64,000 bases of DNA from the NCBI GenBank assembly GCA_021496505.1, contig CP053031.1, forward strand, positions 806,001-870,000, given 5' to 3'. This stretch comes from Thermoleophilia bacterium SCSIO 60948 (GTDB lineage: Bacteria > Actinomycetota > Thermoleophilia > Solirubrobacterales > 70-9). Below the pieces are notes generated by a model. The model saw only the letters and a list, made by a program, of their open reading frames with translations, was not told where the DNA came from and ran no database searches. The translations under genes and the position numbers were made by a program. Positions 32,402 to 41,377 of this stretch are shown here, piece after piece; position 1 is the first letter of the stretch, and every line of letters begins with the position of its first letter.

Positions 32402-33595
32402 TCAGGCCGGCGGGTCGAGCCGGAAGACGCCCTGGCCAAGCGAGACGACGTAGACGCGTCGTTTCGGCCCCTCGGCGAAAGCGACGATCCCGCTGATGTC
32501 GGCCGCGAGCGCCCGGTCGTCGGTGACCGTGCCGGAATCAGGCAGCGGGATGAACCCGCGCGGGTTCGAGCCCAGCGCGCCGGAGGAGTCGGCGTAGAGA
32601 TAGCGGCCGCGGTCGGGGGCGAGGTCGCCGCTGAAACGCGGGTCTCGCATCACGACCCCACCCGTGATCGCAGCGCCACCACCGTTCATGTGCTCGTAGT
32701 CGAAGATCGGATCGATCAGACCCGGCGTCGTCGGGTGGGACTCGACCCCCTCGTACACCGGCCAGCCGAAGTCGCCGCCGCGCGCATCGGCCGGGGTCAG
32801 GTAGTTGACCTCCTCGCGCCGGTCCTGGCCGACGTCGGCGATCGCCAGGTACCCACCGTCGAAGGAGAAGCGGAACGGGTTTCGCAGTCCGCGGGCCCAG
32901 ATCTCGTCGCGGCCTTGCTCGCCGACGTAGGGGTTCGAGGCGGGGGAGAGGTGGCCCGGCCTGCCGTTCGGGCGCACGGGATCGATCCGCAGCAGCTTCC
33001 CTCGCAGGTTCGAGAGGTTCTGCGCCGCCTGCGGCGTCGAACCGCCGTCGCCCGGCGCGATCCAGAGCTTGCCGTCGGGGCCGAACATGGCGGTGCCGCC
33101 GTTGTGGTTCGTCGCGTTGTTCGGGTGCGGGACCGTGATCACGGCGCGGCGCGAGCCGGGCCGCGCGCGGACGGCGGAGTCCTTCGTGCGCCGGTACTCG
33201 TCGACCTGGACGTCGCCCCGGTTGTCGGTGAAGTAGACGTAGAAGCGACCGCTGTCGCGGTAGTTCGGCGGGAAGGCGACCGAAAGCAGCCCGCCCTCGC
33301 CGTCCGTCCCGACTCGCTTGGCGATGTCGAGGAACGGGCGACGGACCTGGCGCTGACCGCGCATCACCCTGATCCGGCCGGCGCGCTCGACGACGAACAG
33401 CAGGTTGTCGTAGCCGGGGGCTCCGGTGGCGTAGATCGGCTGGTTGAACTCGCCGATCGGCGTCGCGTCGACGGGGATCGCCGCCGAACCGGCGCTGGCC
33501 GGCGATCCACTCGCGCCGAGGGCGACGGCGCCGATCGCCGCGAAGAGGGCGAGCACGCGTGTCCGCCGTCCAGAAGTCCCGATCCCAATCCTCAC
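32402..33595 (-). CDS. Secreted PQQ-type sugar dehydrogenase, paralogue 2
   Basis: 397 residues. Signal peptide at ~10-35 (VLALFAAIGAVALGASGSPASAG), then the same propeller: DGEGGLLSVAFPPNY, FYVYFTDNRGDVQVDEYR, TNHNGGTAMFGPDGKLWIAPGDGG, LRGKLLRIDPVR, WARGLRNPFRFSFDGG, AIADVGQDRREEVNYL and GDFGWPVYEGVE. It keeps the active-site HNGG and RNPFRFSFD elements. Clearly a tandem duplicate of its neighbours but well diverged, suggesting different sugar preferences. Middle gene of the cluster. Confidence 0.85.
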   Translation of the reverse strand: MRIGIGTSGRRTRVLALFAAIGAVALGASGSPASAGSAAIPVDATPIGEFNQPIYATGAPGYDNLLFVVERAGRIRVMRGQRQVRRPFLDIAKRVGTDGEGGLLSVAFPPNYRDSGRFYVYFTDNRGDVQVDEYRRTKDSAVRARPGSRRAVITVPHPNNATNHNGGTAMFGPDGKLWIAPGDGGSTPQAAQNLSNLRGKLLRIDPVRPNGRPGHLSPASNPYVGEQGRDEIWARGLRNPFRFSFDGGYLAIADVGQDRREEVNYLTPADARGGDFGWPVYEGVESHPTTPGLIDPIFDYEHMNGGGAAITGGVVMRDPRFSGDLAPDRGRYLYADSSGALGSNPRGFIPLPDSGTVTDDRALAADISGIVAFAEGPKRRVYVVSLGQGVFRLDPPA

Positions 33596-33627
33596 CCGCG
33601 CCCCTCCAACGTCGATCGATACCGGGC

Positions 33628-34899
33628 TCAGCCCGCAGTCAGCCTAAACACGTCGCCCGAGGTCGAGGTTGCGTAGATCGCGCCCGAGTTGTCGGTCCCG
33701 AACGAGTTCAGCCCGGGCACCTCGATCCCGAGCGCGCGGTCGTCGCGCGCCCGCTCGCCGGTCTCGGCGCTGAAGCTGCGCAGCTCGGGACTGCAGAAGT
33801 CGCCGTAGAGGTAGCGCCCGTAGAGGCTCGGCAGCTCGGCGTCGCGAACGACGTAGCCGCCGGTCACCGAGCAGCCGCCGTCGGAGTGCTGGTAGGTCAG
33901 GACCGGGTCGATCGCGCCGGGCGCGCTCTCGTCGGAGTTGTAGGCGGCCGTGCCCTCGAAGGCCGACCAGCCGAAGTTGGCCCCCCTCGCCTCGCCGACG
34001 GTCACGGAGTCGATCTCCTCCTGCTCTGATTGACCGACGTCGCCGATCCACAGGTCGCCGGTCTCGGCGTCGAACGAATAGCGCCATGGGTTGCGAAGCC
34101 CGAAGCTCATGATCTCGGGCAGCGCGTCGTCCTCGCCGCCGGCGAACGGGTTGTCGCGCGGCACGGAGTACGGCGCGTCCCCCGACTCGGCCGGGTCGAT
34201 CCGAAGCAGCTTGCCCAGCGGGGAGGAGAGGTCCTGGGCGGTGCGGTCGGGATCCCCGGCCCCGCCGCCGTCGCCGGTCGCGATCCACAGCAGGCCGTCC
34301 GGCCCGAACGTCAGCAGGCCGCCGTTGTGGTTCGAATACGAGTCGTCGAAGGAGATGACCTCGCGCTCGCTGCCCGCGTCGACGCTTGCGTCCTCGGCGG
34401 TGAACTCGACGACGCGCTGGCGCTCGTCGAGGTCGGTGAAGTAGACGTAGAGGTGCCCCGTGCGCTCGTAGTCCGGGGCGAAGGCGAGCGACAGCAGTCC
34501 CTGCTCGCCGCCGCAGGTGACCTGGTCGGTCAGATCGAGGAACGGCTCCGGCTCACCGTCGCCGCCCGGGAGCCGGACTATCTCGCCGCACTGCTGGGCG
34601 ACGTAGAGGTCGGCGTCCTCACCCGGCGGCTGCGTGACCCAGAGCGGCTGGTCGAGCGAGGCGATCGACTCGAGCCGTACGCCACCGTCTCCGTCGCCCA
34701 CCGGGATGTCGCGCGCCTCGCGCCCGCCCGCCGGCGCGTCGCCGCCGGCGCCGGGCGAGTCGGTGATCGGCGCGTCCTCGGCGACGCCCGGCTCGGTCGA
34801 GCCGTCGTCCCCGCCGCAGGCGCCGAGCAGTGCCAATCCGGTCAGCAGGACGGAGAGCGACGCGATGCGCGGGCGCTTGGGTCGCACGTGCGTCGGCAC
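33628..34899 (-). CDS. Lipoprotein PQQ-type sugar dehydrogenase, paralogue 1
   Basis: 423 residues. Lipoprotein signal with lipobox LALLGAC (Cys near residue 27), an acidic/Gly linker, then the propeller: CGGEQGLLSLAFAPDY, GHLYVYFTDLDERQRVVEF, SNHNGGLLTFGPDGLLWIATGDGG, PLGKLLRIDPAESG, FGLRNPWRYSFDAETGDLWIGDVGQSEQEEID and GANFGWSAFEG. Unlike the other two copies it is lipid-anchored to the membrane surface. GTG 34899 is chosen because TAGCTT lies exactly 7 bases upstream and the lipoprotein signal starts cleanly. Confidence 0.87.
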   Translation of the reverse strand: MPTHVRPKRPRIASLSVLLTGLALLGACGGDDGSTEPGVAEDAPITDSPGAGGDAPAGGREARDIPVGDGDGGVRLESIASLDQPLWVTQPPGEDADLYVAQQCGEIVRLPGGDGEPEPFLDLTDQVTCGGEQGLLSLAFAPDYERTGHLYVYFTDLDERQRVVEFTAEDASVDAGSEREVISFDDSYSNHNGGLLTFGPDGLLWIATGDGGGAGDPDRTAQDLSSPLGKLLRIDPAESGDAPYSVPRDNPFAGGEDDALPEIMSFGLRNPWRYSFDAETGDLWIGDVGQSEQEEIDSVTVGEARGANFGWSAFEGTAAYNSDESAPGAIDPVLTYQHSDGGCSVTGGYVVRDAELPSLYGRYLYGDFCSPELRSFSAETGERARDDRALGIEVPGLNSFGTDNSGAIYATSTSGDVFRLTAG

Positions 34900-34906
34900 C
34901 CCGTCC

Positions 34907-34912
34907 AAGCTA
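34907..34912 (-). promoter_or_regulatory. -10 box TAGCTT, leaderless geometry, for the sugar dehydrogenase cluster
   Basis: TAGCTT on the minus strand followed by exactly 7 bases and the GTG at 34899. It lies in the 43-base gap after the preceding lipoprotein gene. Confidence 0.5.
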
Positions 34913-34942
34913 CAGAGCGGGTCCCGGCGGGACCCCGAGCGG

Positions 34943-35650
34943 CTAGTTGCCGCCGCCTCCGCCACCGCCGCCGAACGAGTCGACGGTGCCCTCGACGACC
35001 CTGCCGGCGTCGTTGACGCGACTCTGCGCGGGCTTGTCGGATATCTCGGCCGTGAACTGGCCCTCGACCGGTTCGCCGCCGAGCGTGACCGCGCGCGCCT
35101 CCCCGGTCAGGCCCGCCGAGACCTCGTAGCGGACGGTGTACGTGCCCGCCTCGACCGCGCCGAGCTTCCAGACCATCGTCATCTCGTCGCCGGGCGCGAC
35201 CGGGCCGAAGGAGAACGTGTTCGTCTGCGCGACCTCGGTGCCGCCGGGCGGGCGATCCTCGAGCTCACGGATCTGCACTCCGGCCGGGAGCTTCTTCGGG
35301 AAGCCCTCCTCGAGGATCCAGACGGGACGATTCGGGTTCGCGAGGCCCGGCTGATCGGAGCGGATCGAGAACGAGCCGTCGGCCGGATCGGAGTCGGACC
35401 CGGCCTCCTCGGTCCAGACCGTGACCGCGAGGTCGGGAATCTGCTTGTCGCCCTCGTTGTCGACCGACAGCACGAGGTAGGCCTCGTCGGCGAGGGTCTG
35501 CTCGCGCGGGAACTTCGCCTCCGAGACGTCGACCGGGAAGCGCCCGGACGGCTCGCGGGCGTCCTGGCGCTCCTCGCCACCACACGCTGCGAGCACGATT
35601 GCGGAGCCGAGCACGGCCAGTCCGCTGGCGATCCTGAATCCCGAACCCAT
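34943..35650 (-). CDS. Hypothetical lipoprotein with Gly-rich C-terminus
   Basis: 235 residues. Lipobox IVLAAC (Cys near residue 23) followed by an Ig-like beta domain with EAYLVLSVDNEGDKQIPDLAVTVWT, the phrase PPGGTEVAQTNTFSFGPVAPGD and GTYTVRYEVSAGLTGEARAV, reminiscent of DUF11/CARDB-type beta sandwiches. It ends with a run of nine glycines before Asn. No family assigned. It lies directly upstream of the three sugar dehydrogenases on the same strand and may be their surface partner. Confidence 0.65.
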   Translation of the reverse strand: MGSGFRIASGLAVLGSAIVLAACGGEERQDAREPSGRFPVDVSEAKFPREQTLADEAYLVLSVDNEGDKQIPDLAVTVWTEEAGSDSDPADGSFSIRSDQPGLANPNRPVWILEEGFPKKLPAGVQIRELEDRPPGGTEVAQTNTFSFGPVAPGDEMTMVWKLGAVEAGTYTVRYEVSAGLTGEARAVTLGGEPVEGQFTAEISDKPAQSRVNDAGRVVEGTVDSFGGGGGGGGN

Positions 35651-35668
35651 AGAAAAGTCGCTCGCCCC

Positions 35669-35682
35669 GAACCGCGCGGTTC
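35669..35682. promoter_or_regulatory. 14-bp perfect palindrome upstream of the lipoprotein gene
   Basis: GAACCGCGCGGTTC, fully self-complementary, 18 bases before the ATG at 35650 in the divergent spacer towards the YrbE operon. Could be an operator; no cognate regulator is adjacent. Confidence 0.35.
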
Positions 35683-35804
35683 CTCTCCAGGGCCGCGCCA
35701 ACATACCATTCGCGGGGCGAGGCGAAGCCCGGTGGCCGAACGGTTGAACGTGGGTTGCGACACCCGGTCACCGGTTGGCGCTGGCGGCGAGCGGAGCCGT
35801 ACTC

Positions 35805-35810
35805 TAGGCT
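35805..35810 (+). promoter_or_regulatory. -10-like box TAGGCT for the YrbE/Mla operon
   Basis: TAGGCT overlapping TACTCT, 48 bases before the TTG start at 35859. Predicted leader is about 40 bases and contains GGAGAGAG. Confidence 0.4.
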
Positions 35811-35858
35811 CCGTCATCCGCGCGGGGATTGCGTCTCCGCTGGGTGTGGAGAGAGAAC

Positions 35859-36665
35859 TTGGTCAGATCAGTCGCCGATAGGGCTTTCCTGCCCGTCAAG
35901 AACCTGTTCGAGCAGGTCGGGAACATGATGATCCTGACCGGCAAGACGATCTCGGCGACCGTCCGTCCTCCGTATCCCTACGGCGGCGAGTTCATCTCGC
36001 AGTTCCTTTTCGCGCTCCAGCTCTCGTGGTTCCCGATGCTGATCTCGACGGTCGCCTTCGGGTTCGGCGCCCCGGGCCTGCAGGCGGCGAACTTCCTGTC
36101 GCTGTTCGGCGCCCTCGACCGCCTCGGCGGCTTCCTGATCCTCGCCTCGGTACGCGAGTTCGCGCCGTTCGTGACCGCCGTCGTCGTCGCCGGCGTCGCC
36201 GGTACGGCGATCACCGCGGATCTCGGCGCCCGCAAGATCCGCGAGGAGCTCGACGCGCTCCAGGTGCTCGGCGTCGACCCGATCAAGAACCTGGTCGTGC
36301 CGCGGTTCCTGTCGCTGATGCTGATCACGGGCCTGCTCGACGTCTACGCGCTTCTGTTCGGCATCGCCGGCGGGATCTTCGCCGAGCTCGCCTACGGCCA
36401 GCCGCTCGGCGGGTTCTTCGCGACGATGTTCTCCAACGCCTCCGTCACGGACTTATGGGCGTCCCTGCTCAAATGCACCCTGTTCGGCGCGATCATCGCG
36501 ATCGTCTGCTCCTACAAGGGGATGAATGCGTCCGGTGGCGCCGAGGGAGTCGGCAAAGCCGTGAACGAGGCCGTCGTCGTGGCGTTCCTCGGCGTATTCG
36601 CGTTCAACTACGTCTTCACCCAGACCCTCTTGGCGACAAACCCGGAACTCAGCGTGATCAAGTGA
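35859..36665 (+). CDS. YrbE/MlaE-type ABC transporter permease, first subunit
   Basis: 268 residues with five to six membrane helices. The permease signature FVTAVVVAGVAGTAITADLGARKIREELDAL in two halves (residues ~97-127), followed by VLGVDPIKNLVVPRFLSLMLI, is that of the Mce/YrbE1A-MlaE family moving lipids or sterols across the envelope. TTG 35859 is preferred over ATG 35829 because GGAGAGAG ends 3 bases before it and alignable sequence starts there. One in-frame TTA leucine codon (36453) stands out in this GC-rich DNA. Partner of the next permease. Confidence 0.87.
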   Translation: MVRSVADRAFLPVKNLFEQVGNMMILTGKTISATVRPPYPYGGEFISQFLFALQLSWFPMLISTVAFGFGAPGLQAANFLSLFGALDRLGGFLILASVREFAPFVTAVVVAGVAGTAITADLGARKIREELDALQVLGVDPIKNLVVPRFLSLMLITGLLDVYALLFGIAGGIFAELAYGQPLGGFFATMFSNASVTDLWASLLKCTLFGAIIAIVCSYKGMNASGGAEGVGKAVNEAVVVAFLGVFAFNYVFTQTLLATNPELSVIK

Positions 36666-36702
36666 CGCCGCGCGTGGAGATCCGACGGGAGAGGTGCGCC
36701 TG

Positions 36703-37500
36703 ATGCCGGGCTGGCTCGCGGTACCGCGCGACTGGCTCGCCTCGCTCGGCGACATCGCTCGGTTCTCCGGCCGGGTCATGGGGATGGTCTACTCGGGCCG
36801 CGTCTTCAAGTTCTTCGGCGAGGCACTGCGCCAGGCCGGGATCCTGATCCTCGGCTCGACGATCGTCATCTGGGGCCTCGTATTCATCCTCGGCCTGACC
36901 TGCGGCATCGAGGGCGCCTACTTCAACCGTTCCGTCGGCGCCCCGGCCTACGCCGGCGTGTTCGCCGCCTGGTGCGACCTGCGCGAGGTCATTCCCTACG
37001 CCTTCGGCTACATGATGTCGGCCAAGGTCGGCACCGGTATCGTCGCCGAGCTCGGCGCGATGCGGATCTCCGACGAGATCGACGCGCTCGAGGTCATGGG
37101 CGTTCAGCCGCTGCTCTTCCTCTGCGCGACGCGCCTGCTGGCCGCCTGGATGGTGCTCCCGTTCATGTACCTCGCCGGGATCGGAATCGGCTTCTTCGCC
37201 TCGTACCTGGCGGTGGTCGAGCAGATCGCCGAGGTCTCGGCAGGTGGCTACTTACTCATCTTCTGGATGTTCCAGAACCCACCCGACCTCTTATTCAGCC
37301 TGACGAAGGCGATGTTCATGGCGACCGCGATCGTGCTCGTCGGCTGCTACTACGGCTACACGGCCGGCGGCGGTCCGGTCGGGGTCGGCACGGCGACCGC
37401 GAAGTCGATGGTCGTGAACATCATCCTCGTGCACATCATCGGGATGCTCGGGACGCTGATCTTCTGGGGTGCCAACCCGAGGGCACCAATCGGTGGATAG
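36703..37500 (+). CDS. YrbE/MlaE-type ABC transporter permease, second subunit
   Basis: 265 residues. Same fold as the preceding permease, with signature YMMSAKVGTGIVAELGAMRISDEIDALEVMGVQ (read in two parts, residues ~105-135) and VGCYYGYTAGGGPVGVGTAT near the end, as in YrbE1B. The two permeases form a heterodimer with the ATPase encoded next. ATG 36703 has GGGAGAGG nine bases upstream. Two TTA codons (37252 and 37291) occur in frame. Confidence 0.87.
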   Translation: MPGWLAVPRDWLASLGDIARFSGRVMGMVYSGRVFKFFGEALRQAGILILGSTIVIWGLVFILGLTCGIEGAYFNRSVGAPAYAGVFAAWCDLREVIPYAFGYMMSAKVGTGIVAELGAMRISDEIDALEVMGVQPLLFLCATRLLAAWMVLPFMYLAGIGIGFFASYLAVVEQIAEVSAGGYLLIFWMFQNPPDLLFSLTKAMFMATAIVLVGCYYGYTAGGGPVGVGTATAKSMVVNIILVHIIGMLGTLIFWGANPRAPIGG

Positions 37501-37521
37501 GCACAGGGAGGCCTAGGTCTT

Positions 37522-38556
37522 ATGGAGAGCCGCGAGCGCGAACATTCAGAGTCCGACTCGGACGAGCCGGAGACCGACGAGCACCGGGTCACCGAGGACC
37601 GCGCCTACGACGCGCGTGCCCGTGAGGCCGAGCGCCGCGCCGAGGAGAGCCGATCCGACGAGGACTATCCGGGCGAGGACTCCTACGAGGAACCGGTTCC
37701 GGAGCTCGGGAAGCTCCATCAGGACTACACGCTGCCCGGCGTCGAGTCCGGCGACAACAACCCCTACAAGTGGCACACGGGGCAGAAGCGCGACCACGGC
37801 GGCACCGACGCGATCGAGATCCAGGACGTCGTCAAGCAGTTCGGCCGCACCCGGATCCTCAACTCGCTGAACCTCGGCCTGCCCGACGATCAGATCTCGA
37901 TGGTCCTCGGACCGTCGGGAACCGGCAAGAGCGTGCTCATCAAGCACATCGTCGGGCTGCTCTACCCCGACTCGGGTGACGTCCTCGTCCACGGCGAATC
38001 GGTGCCGTCGATGACCGACGACCAGCTGTTCGAGATGCGCAAGAAGTTCGGTCTGCTGTTCCAGGACGGTGCCCTCTTCGGGTCGATGAACATCTGGGAC
38101 AACGTCGCCTTCCCGCTTCGCCAGCACACCGACAAGTCCGAGGACGAGATCGGCGAGATCGTCGACAAGCGCCTCGAGGAGGTCGGCCTCACGGCCGCGT
38201 CGGAAAAGGCGCCGAACGAGCTCTCGGGCGGGATGCGAAAGCGCGCCGGGTTCGCCCGCGCGCTCGTCCTCGACCCGGCGATCGTCATGTTCGACGAGCC
38301 CGACTCGGGGCTCGACCCGGTTCGCACCGCGTTGCTCTGCGAGTTGATCCGCGAGGTCCATGAGGAGAACGGCGGCTGCTACATGGTGATCAGCCACGAC
38401 CTCGGCACCGCGCGCCGGATCGCCGACTTCATCGCCGTGCTGTGGAAGGGCCGGATCGTCGAGTCGGGGCCGTCGGACCAGCTGTTCGACTCCGACAACG
38501 AGTTCGTCTCGCAGTTCCTCAACGCTGAGACCGAGGGCCCGCTCGCGATGGACTAG
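37522..38556 (+). CDS. Mkl/MlaF-type ABC transporter ATPase with acidic N-terminal extension
   Basis: 344 residues. About 90 residues of highly charged Glu/Asp/Arg sequence with no predicted fold precede the ABC domain: Walker A GPSGTGKSV, Q-loop LLFQDGALFGSMN, signature LSGGMRKRAGFARAL, Walker B IVMFDEPDSGLDP and switch His in VISHDL. The SVLIKHIVGLLYPDSG and DGALFGSMNIWDNV phrases are typical of Mkl/MlaF. It powers the YrbE pair. The extension may mediate regulation or membrane contacts; similar tails occur in some actinobacterial Mkl proteins. Confidence 0.88.
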   Translation: MESREREHSESDSDEPETDEHRVTEDRAYDARAREAERRAEESRSDEDYPGEDSYEEPVPELGKLHQDYTLPGVESGDNNPYKWHTGQKRDHGGTDAIEIQDVVKQFGRTRILNSLNLGLPDDQISMVLGPSGTGKSVLIKHIVGLLYPDSGDVLVHGESVPSMTDDQLFEMRKKFGLLFQDGALFGSMNIWDNVAFPLRQHTDKSEDEIGEIVDKRLEEVGLTAASEKAPNELSGGMRKRAGFARALVLDPAIVMFDEPDSGLDPVRTALLCELIREVHEENGGCYMVISHDLGTARRIADFIAVLWKGRIVESGPSDQLFDSDNEFVSQFLNAETEGPLAMD

Positions 38557-38641
38557 GCGGCGCGGGTCCGCGCCGCCCGTCCCCGCGTGCAAGCCGGCGC
38601 GCGGACCATCCTCGCTTAACCATGCCGCGCGACCCCGTCCG

Positions 38642-38647
38642 TAGGCT
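38642..38647 (+). promoter_or_regulatory. -10-like box TAGGCT for the RND exporter gene
   Basis: TAGGCT 15 bases before the ATG at 38663, implying a leader of about 8 bases. Confidence 0.35.
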
Positions 38648-38662
38648 TCGGAGGTCCCGGGG

Positions 38663-41377
38663 ATGAAGAACCTGTTCGCACGGATAGCGGCGCGAGCCGT
38701 CGAGCAGCCCGCGGCGGTGCTGGCGGGCTGCCTGCTGGTCGTGATCATCGCCGCGGCGGGTGCGCTGCAGCTGCGTCCGACAGCCGCGACCGACGAGCTC
38801 GTCGACTCGGGCTCCGACACCTACGCCGCCACCGAGCGCTACAAGGATGCCTTCGGCGAGGACGCGGTCGTCGTGCTCGTCCGAGGTGACCTCCAGAGGC
38901 TGCTCGGACCCGATCAGATCGTCAGGCTCCTCGCGCTCGAGAACTGCCTCGCCGGGCAGTCGCAGGCGCCCGATCCGACCTCGCAGGACGCCGCCGCGCC
39001 GACCCAGCCCGCGGTCTGCTCCGATCTCGCCGAGAGCGGCGCGGTCAGGGCGGTCTACGGGCCGGCGAGCTTCCTCGACGAATTCACGAAGCAGGCCAAC
39101 GCGGTGATCGAGGAGCAGACGCAGGCGGCGGCACAGAAGGCTCAGCGCGCGGCGATCGCCGCGCAGCGGGTGGCGATCGAGAACGGCGCCACGAAGGCCG
39201 AGGCGGCAGCCGCCGCCCAGGCAGCCGCCGAGGGCATTCAATCGCAGCTCGGGCAGAAGTTGATCGGCCAGGGGCTCGAGATCGCCCAGAAGTACGGGAT
39301 CAACCCGGGACCCCCGTCGATCACCGACCCGGAGTTCGTGTCCGCGGTGTTCTTCGACCGCGCGCAGGTCGAGCCGACACCGAAGTCGCGGTTCGCCTAC
39401 CTCGTCCCGTCCAACGATGCCGCCCTGATCTCGCTCCGCCTCGACGCGAGCCTCTCCGAGGACGAGCAGCAGGAGGCGATCGAGCAGATCCGCGAGGTGA
39501 CCGAGGACCCGGCCTTCCAGCTCGCCGGCGCCGACTTCATCGTCTCCGGCGTCCCCGTCCTCGTCGACGGCGTCAACGACGAGATCAGCTCGGCGGTGAT
39601 CCTGCTCGGCGCGGTCGCGATCATCGTCATGGCGATCGTCCTGGCGCTGTTCATCGGCCCGCCACTGCGGCTGCTGCCGCTGGTGCTGGCGCTCGGGGCC
39701 GCCGGCCTGGCGATGGGTGTCCTCGAGCTCGCCGGCGGCTCGCTGACGCTCGCTTCGCTCGCCGTGCTGCCGATCCTGATCGGACTCGGCGTCGACTACG
39801 CGATCCAGTTCCAGGCCCGCTACCGCGAGGAGCTCGACGACGGGGCGAGCCCGCAGCGGGCCGCGATCGGAGCCGCCGCGCGCGGCGGCCCGGTGATCGG
39901 AGCCGCGGTTGCGGTGACCTGCGCGAGCTTCATCGCGCTGCTGATCTCGCCGATCCCGATGATCCGCTCGTTCGCGCTGATCCTCGTCCTCGGGACGCTC
40001 GCCGCCTATGCGCTGTCGCTCACCGCCGGCCTCGCCGCGCTCTCGATGGCCGACCGGAACCGCTCGCGCCGCCACCTGCTCGCCGACACGCGGGCCGAGG
40101 CCCTGGTCGACGCGGCGCGGCGCCGCATCCGCTCCTTCTCCGCGCACTTCGGGCGCCGCGCGCTCGCGCGAGCGATCGCCGCGCCGTGGAAGGTCATCAC
40201 CGTCGCGGTCGCCCTGTCGGTCGCCGGCTGGGCACTCGACTTCACGACCCCCGTCCAGTCGGACCTGCGCGAGCTCGTGCCGAACGACGTCCCGGCGGTC
40301 CAGGACGTCGACGCGCTCGAGGCCGAGACCGGCGTGTCGGGCGAGATCGACGTGACCGTGAGCTCGGATCGCATCACCGATCCGGCGGTCATCAACTGGA
40401 TGTCCGACCTGCAGGCACGCGTGCTCGAGCTCGGCGGGTTCGGGGTCGGCGAACGCTGCGCCGACGGCGAGACGGATCTGTGCCCGGCGCCGTCGCTGCC
40501 CGACCTCGTCTCGGCCGGCGGCGAGGCTCCCGACCAGGCGACCGTCGACTCGATCCTCTCGCTGCTGCCGGCGCGGTTCTCGCAGGCCATGATCGAGACC
40601 GACCCGCAGAGCGGCGAGATCGGCGACACCGCGGTCCTCGCCTTCGGGATCCCGGTCCAGCCGCTCGACGAGCAGAAGGAGCTGATCGACGGGATCCGCA
40701 CCGAGATCGCGGCCAACGGCGGGCCACCGGTCGGCGTCGACGCCGAAGTCGTCGGGCTCCCGGTCCTCGCCGCCGAGTCGAGCGGCCAGCTCTCGACGAC
40801 CCGCTTCCTGATCTCGGCGATCGCGATCGTGCTCGTCGGCGCGGTCCTGCTGGCGACGCTTCGCTCGCCGCGGCGCGCGCTGGTCACGATCGCGCCGATC
40901 GTGCTCGCGGTCGGCTGGGCGGGCCTCATCTTCTGGCTCTGCCGCGTCGTGCTCGGCGGGCTCGGGATCGTCGACATCGCGCTCAACCCGATGTCGGCGA
41001 CGCTCGGCGCGCTCGTGATCGCGACGGCGACGGAGTTCAGCGTCCTGCTCGCCTCGCGCTACTACGAGGTCCGCGACGCGGGGGCGAGCGTCGGCGAGGC
41101 GCTCCGCCAGTGCTACGCCCGCACCGGCATGCCGGTCATCGCCTCCGGGGTGACGGCGATCGCCGGCTTCGCGACACTGCTCGCGACCGACATCCCGATG
41201 GTCCGCGACTTCGGCCTCGTCACCGTCCTCGACCTGCTCGCCTCGCTCGCCGGCGTGATGCTCGTGCTCCCGGCCGCCCTCGTCCTCGCCGAACGCGGCA
41301 CCGCGCGCGGCTCGGAGCGCTCGGTTCTCGCGCGCTTCGGCGTGCGGCGGCCCCGGGGCGCTCGCAGCGGCGCCTGA
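38663..41377 (+). CDS. RND/MMPL-family lipid exporter (HpnN-like)
   Basis: 904 residues with 12 membrane helices in two repeats. TM1 (~20-38) and a large periplasmic loop containing an Ala/Gln-rich coiled stretch (residues ~150-200), TM2-6 (~310-470) with VLPILIGLGVDYAIQFQARYREE (the conserved Gly-x-x-x-Asp-Tyr of MMPL proteins), then TM7 (~515), a second loop and TM8-12 with LGALVIATATEFSVLLASRYYE. Family members export hopanoids, mycolates or other lipids by proton motive force. It follows the Mla-type ATPase on the same strand, so a joint lipid-trafficking role is likely. Confidence 0.85.
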   Translation: MKNLFARIAARAVEQPAAVLAGCLLVVIIAAAGALQLRPTAATDELVDSGSDTYAATERYKDAFGEDAVVVLVRGDLQRLLGPDQIVRLLALENCLAGQSQAPDPTSQDAAAPTQPAVCSDLAESGAVRAVYGPASFLDEFTKQANAVIEEQTQAAAQKAQRAAIAAQRVAIENGATKAEAAAAAQAAAEGIQSQLGQKLIGQGLEIAQKYGINPGPPSITDPEFVSAVFFDRAQVEPTPKSRFAYLVPSNDAALISLRLDASLSEDEQQEAIEQIREVTEDPAFQLAGADFIVSGVPVLVDGVNDEISSAVILLGAVAIIVMAIVLALFIGPPLRLLPLVLALGAAGLAMGVLELAGGSLTLASLAVLPILIGLGVDYAIQFQARYREELDDGASPQRAAIGAAARGGPVIGAAVAVTCASFIALLISPIPMIRSFALILVLGTLAAYALSLTAGLAALSMADRNRSRRHLLADTRAEALVDAARRRIRSFSAHFGRRALARAIAAPWKVITVAVALSVAGWALDFTTPVQSDLRELVPNDVPAVQDVDALEAETGVSGEIDVTVSSDRITDPAVINWMSDLQARVLELGGFGVGERCADGETDLCPAPSLPDLVSAGGEAPDQATVDSILSLLPARFSQAMIETDPQSGEIGDTAVLAFGIPVQPLDEQKELIDGIRTEIAANGGPPVGVDAEVVGLPVLAAESSGQLSTTRFLISAIAIVLVGAVLLATLRSPRRALVTIAPIVLAVGWAGLIFWLCRVVLGGLGIVDIALNPMSATLGALVIATATEFSVLLASRYYEVRDAGASVGEALRQCYARTGMPVIASGVTAIAGFATLLATDIPMVRDFGLVTVLDLLASLAGVMLVLPAALVLAERGTARGSERSVLARFGVRRPRGARSGA

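Noticed and set aside
38519-40147. 542-codon minus-strand frame opposite the RND exporter
   Set aside because: Arg/Asp/Gln-rich low-complexity translation with no motif; the + strand encodes a recognisable exporter with all helices.
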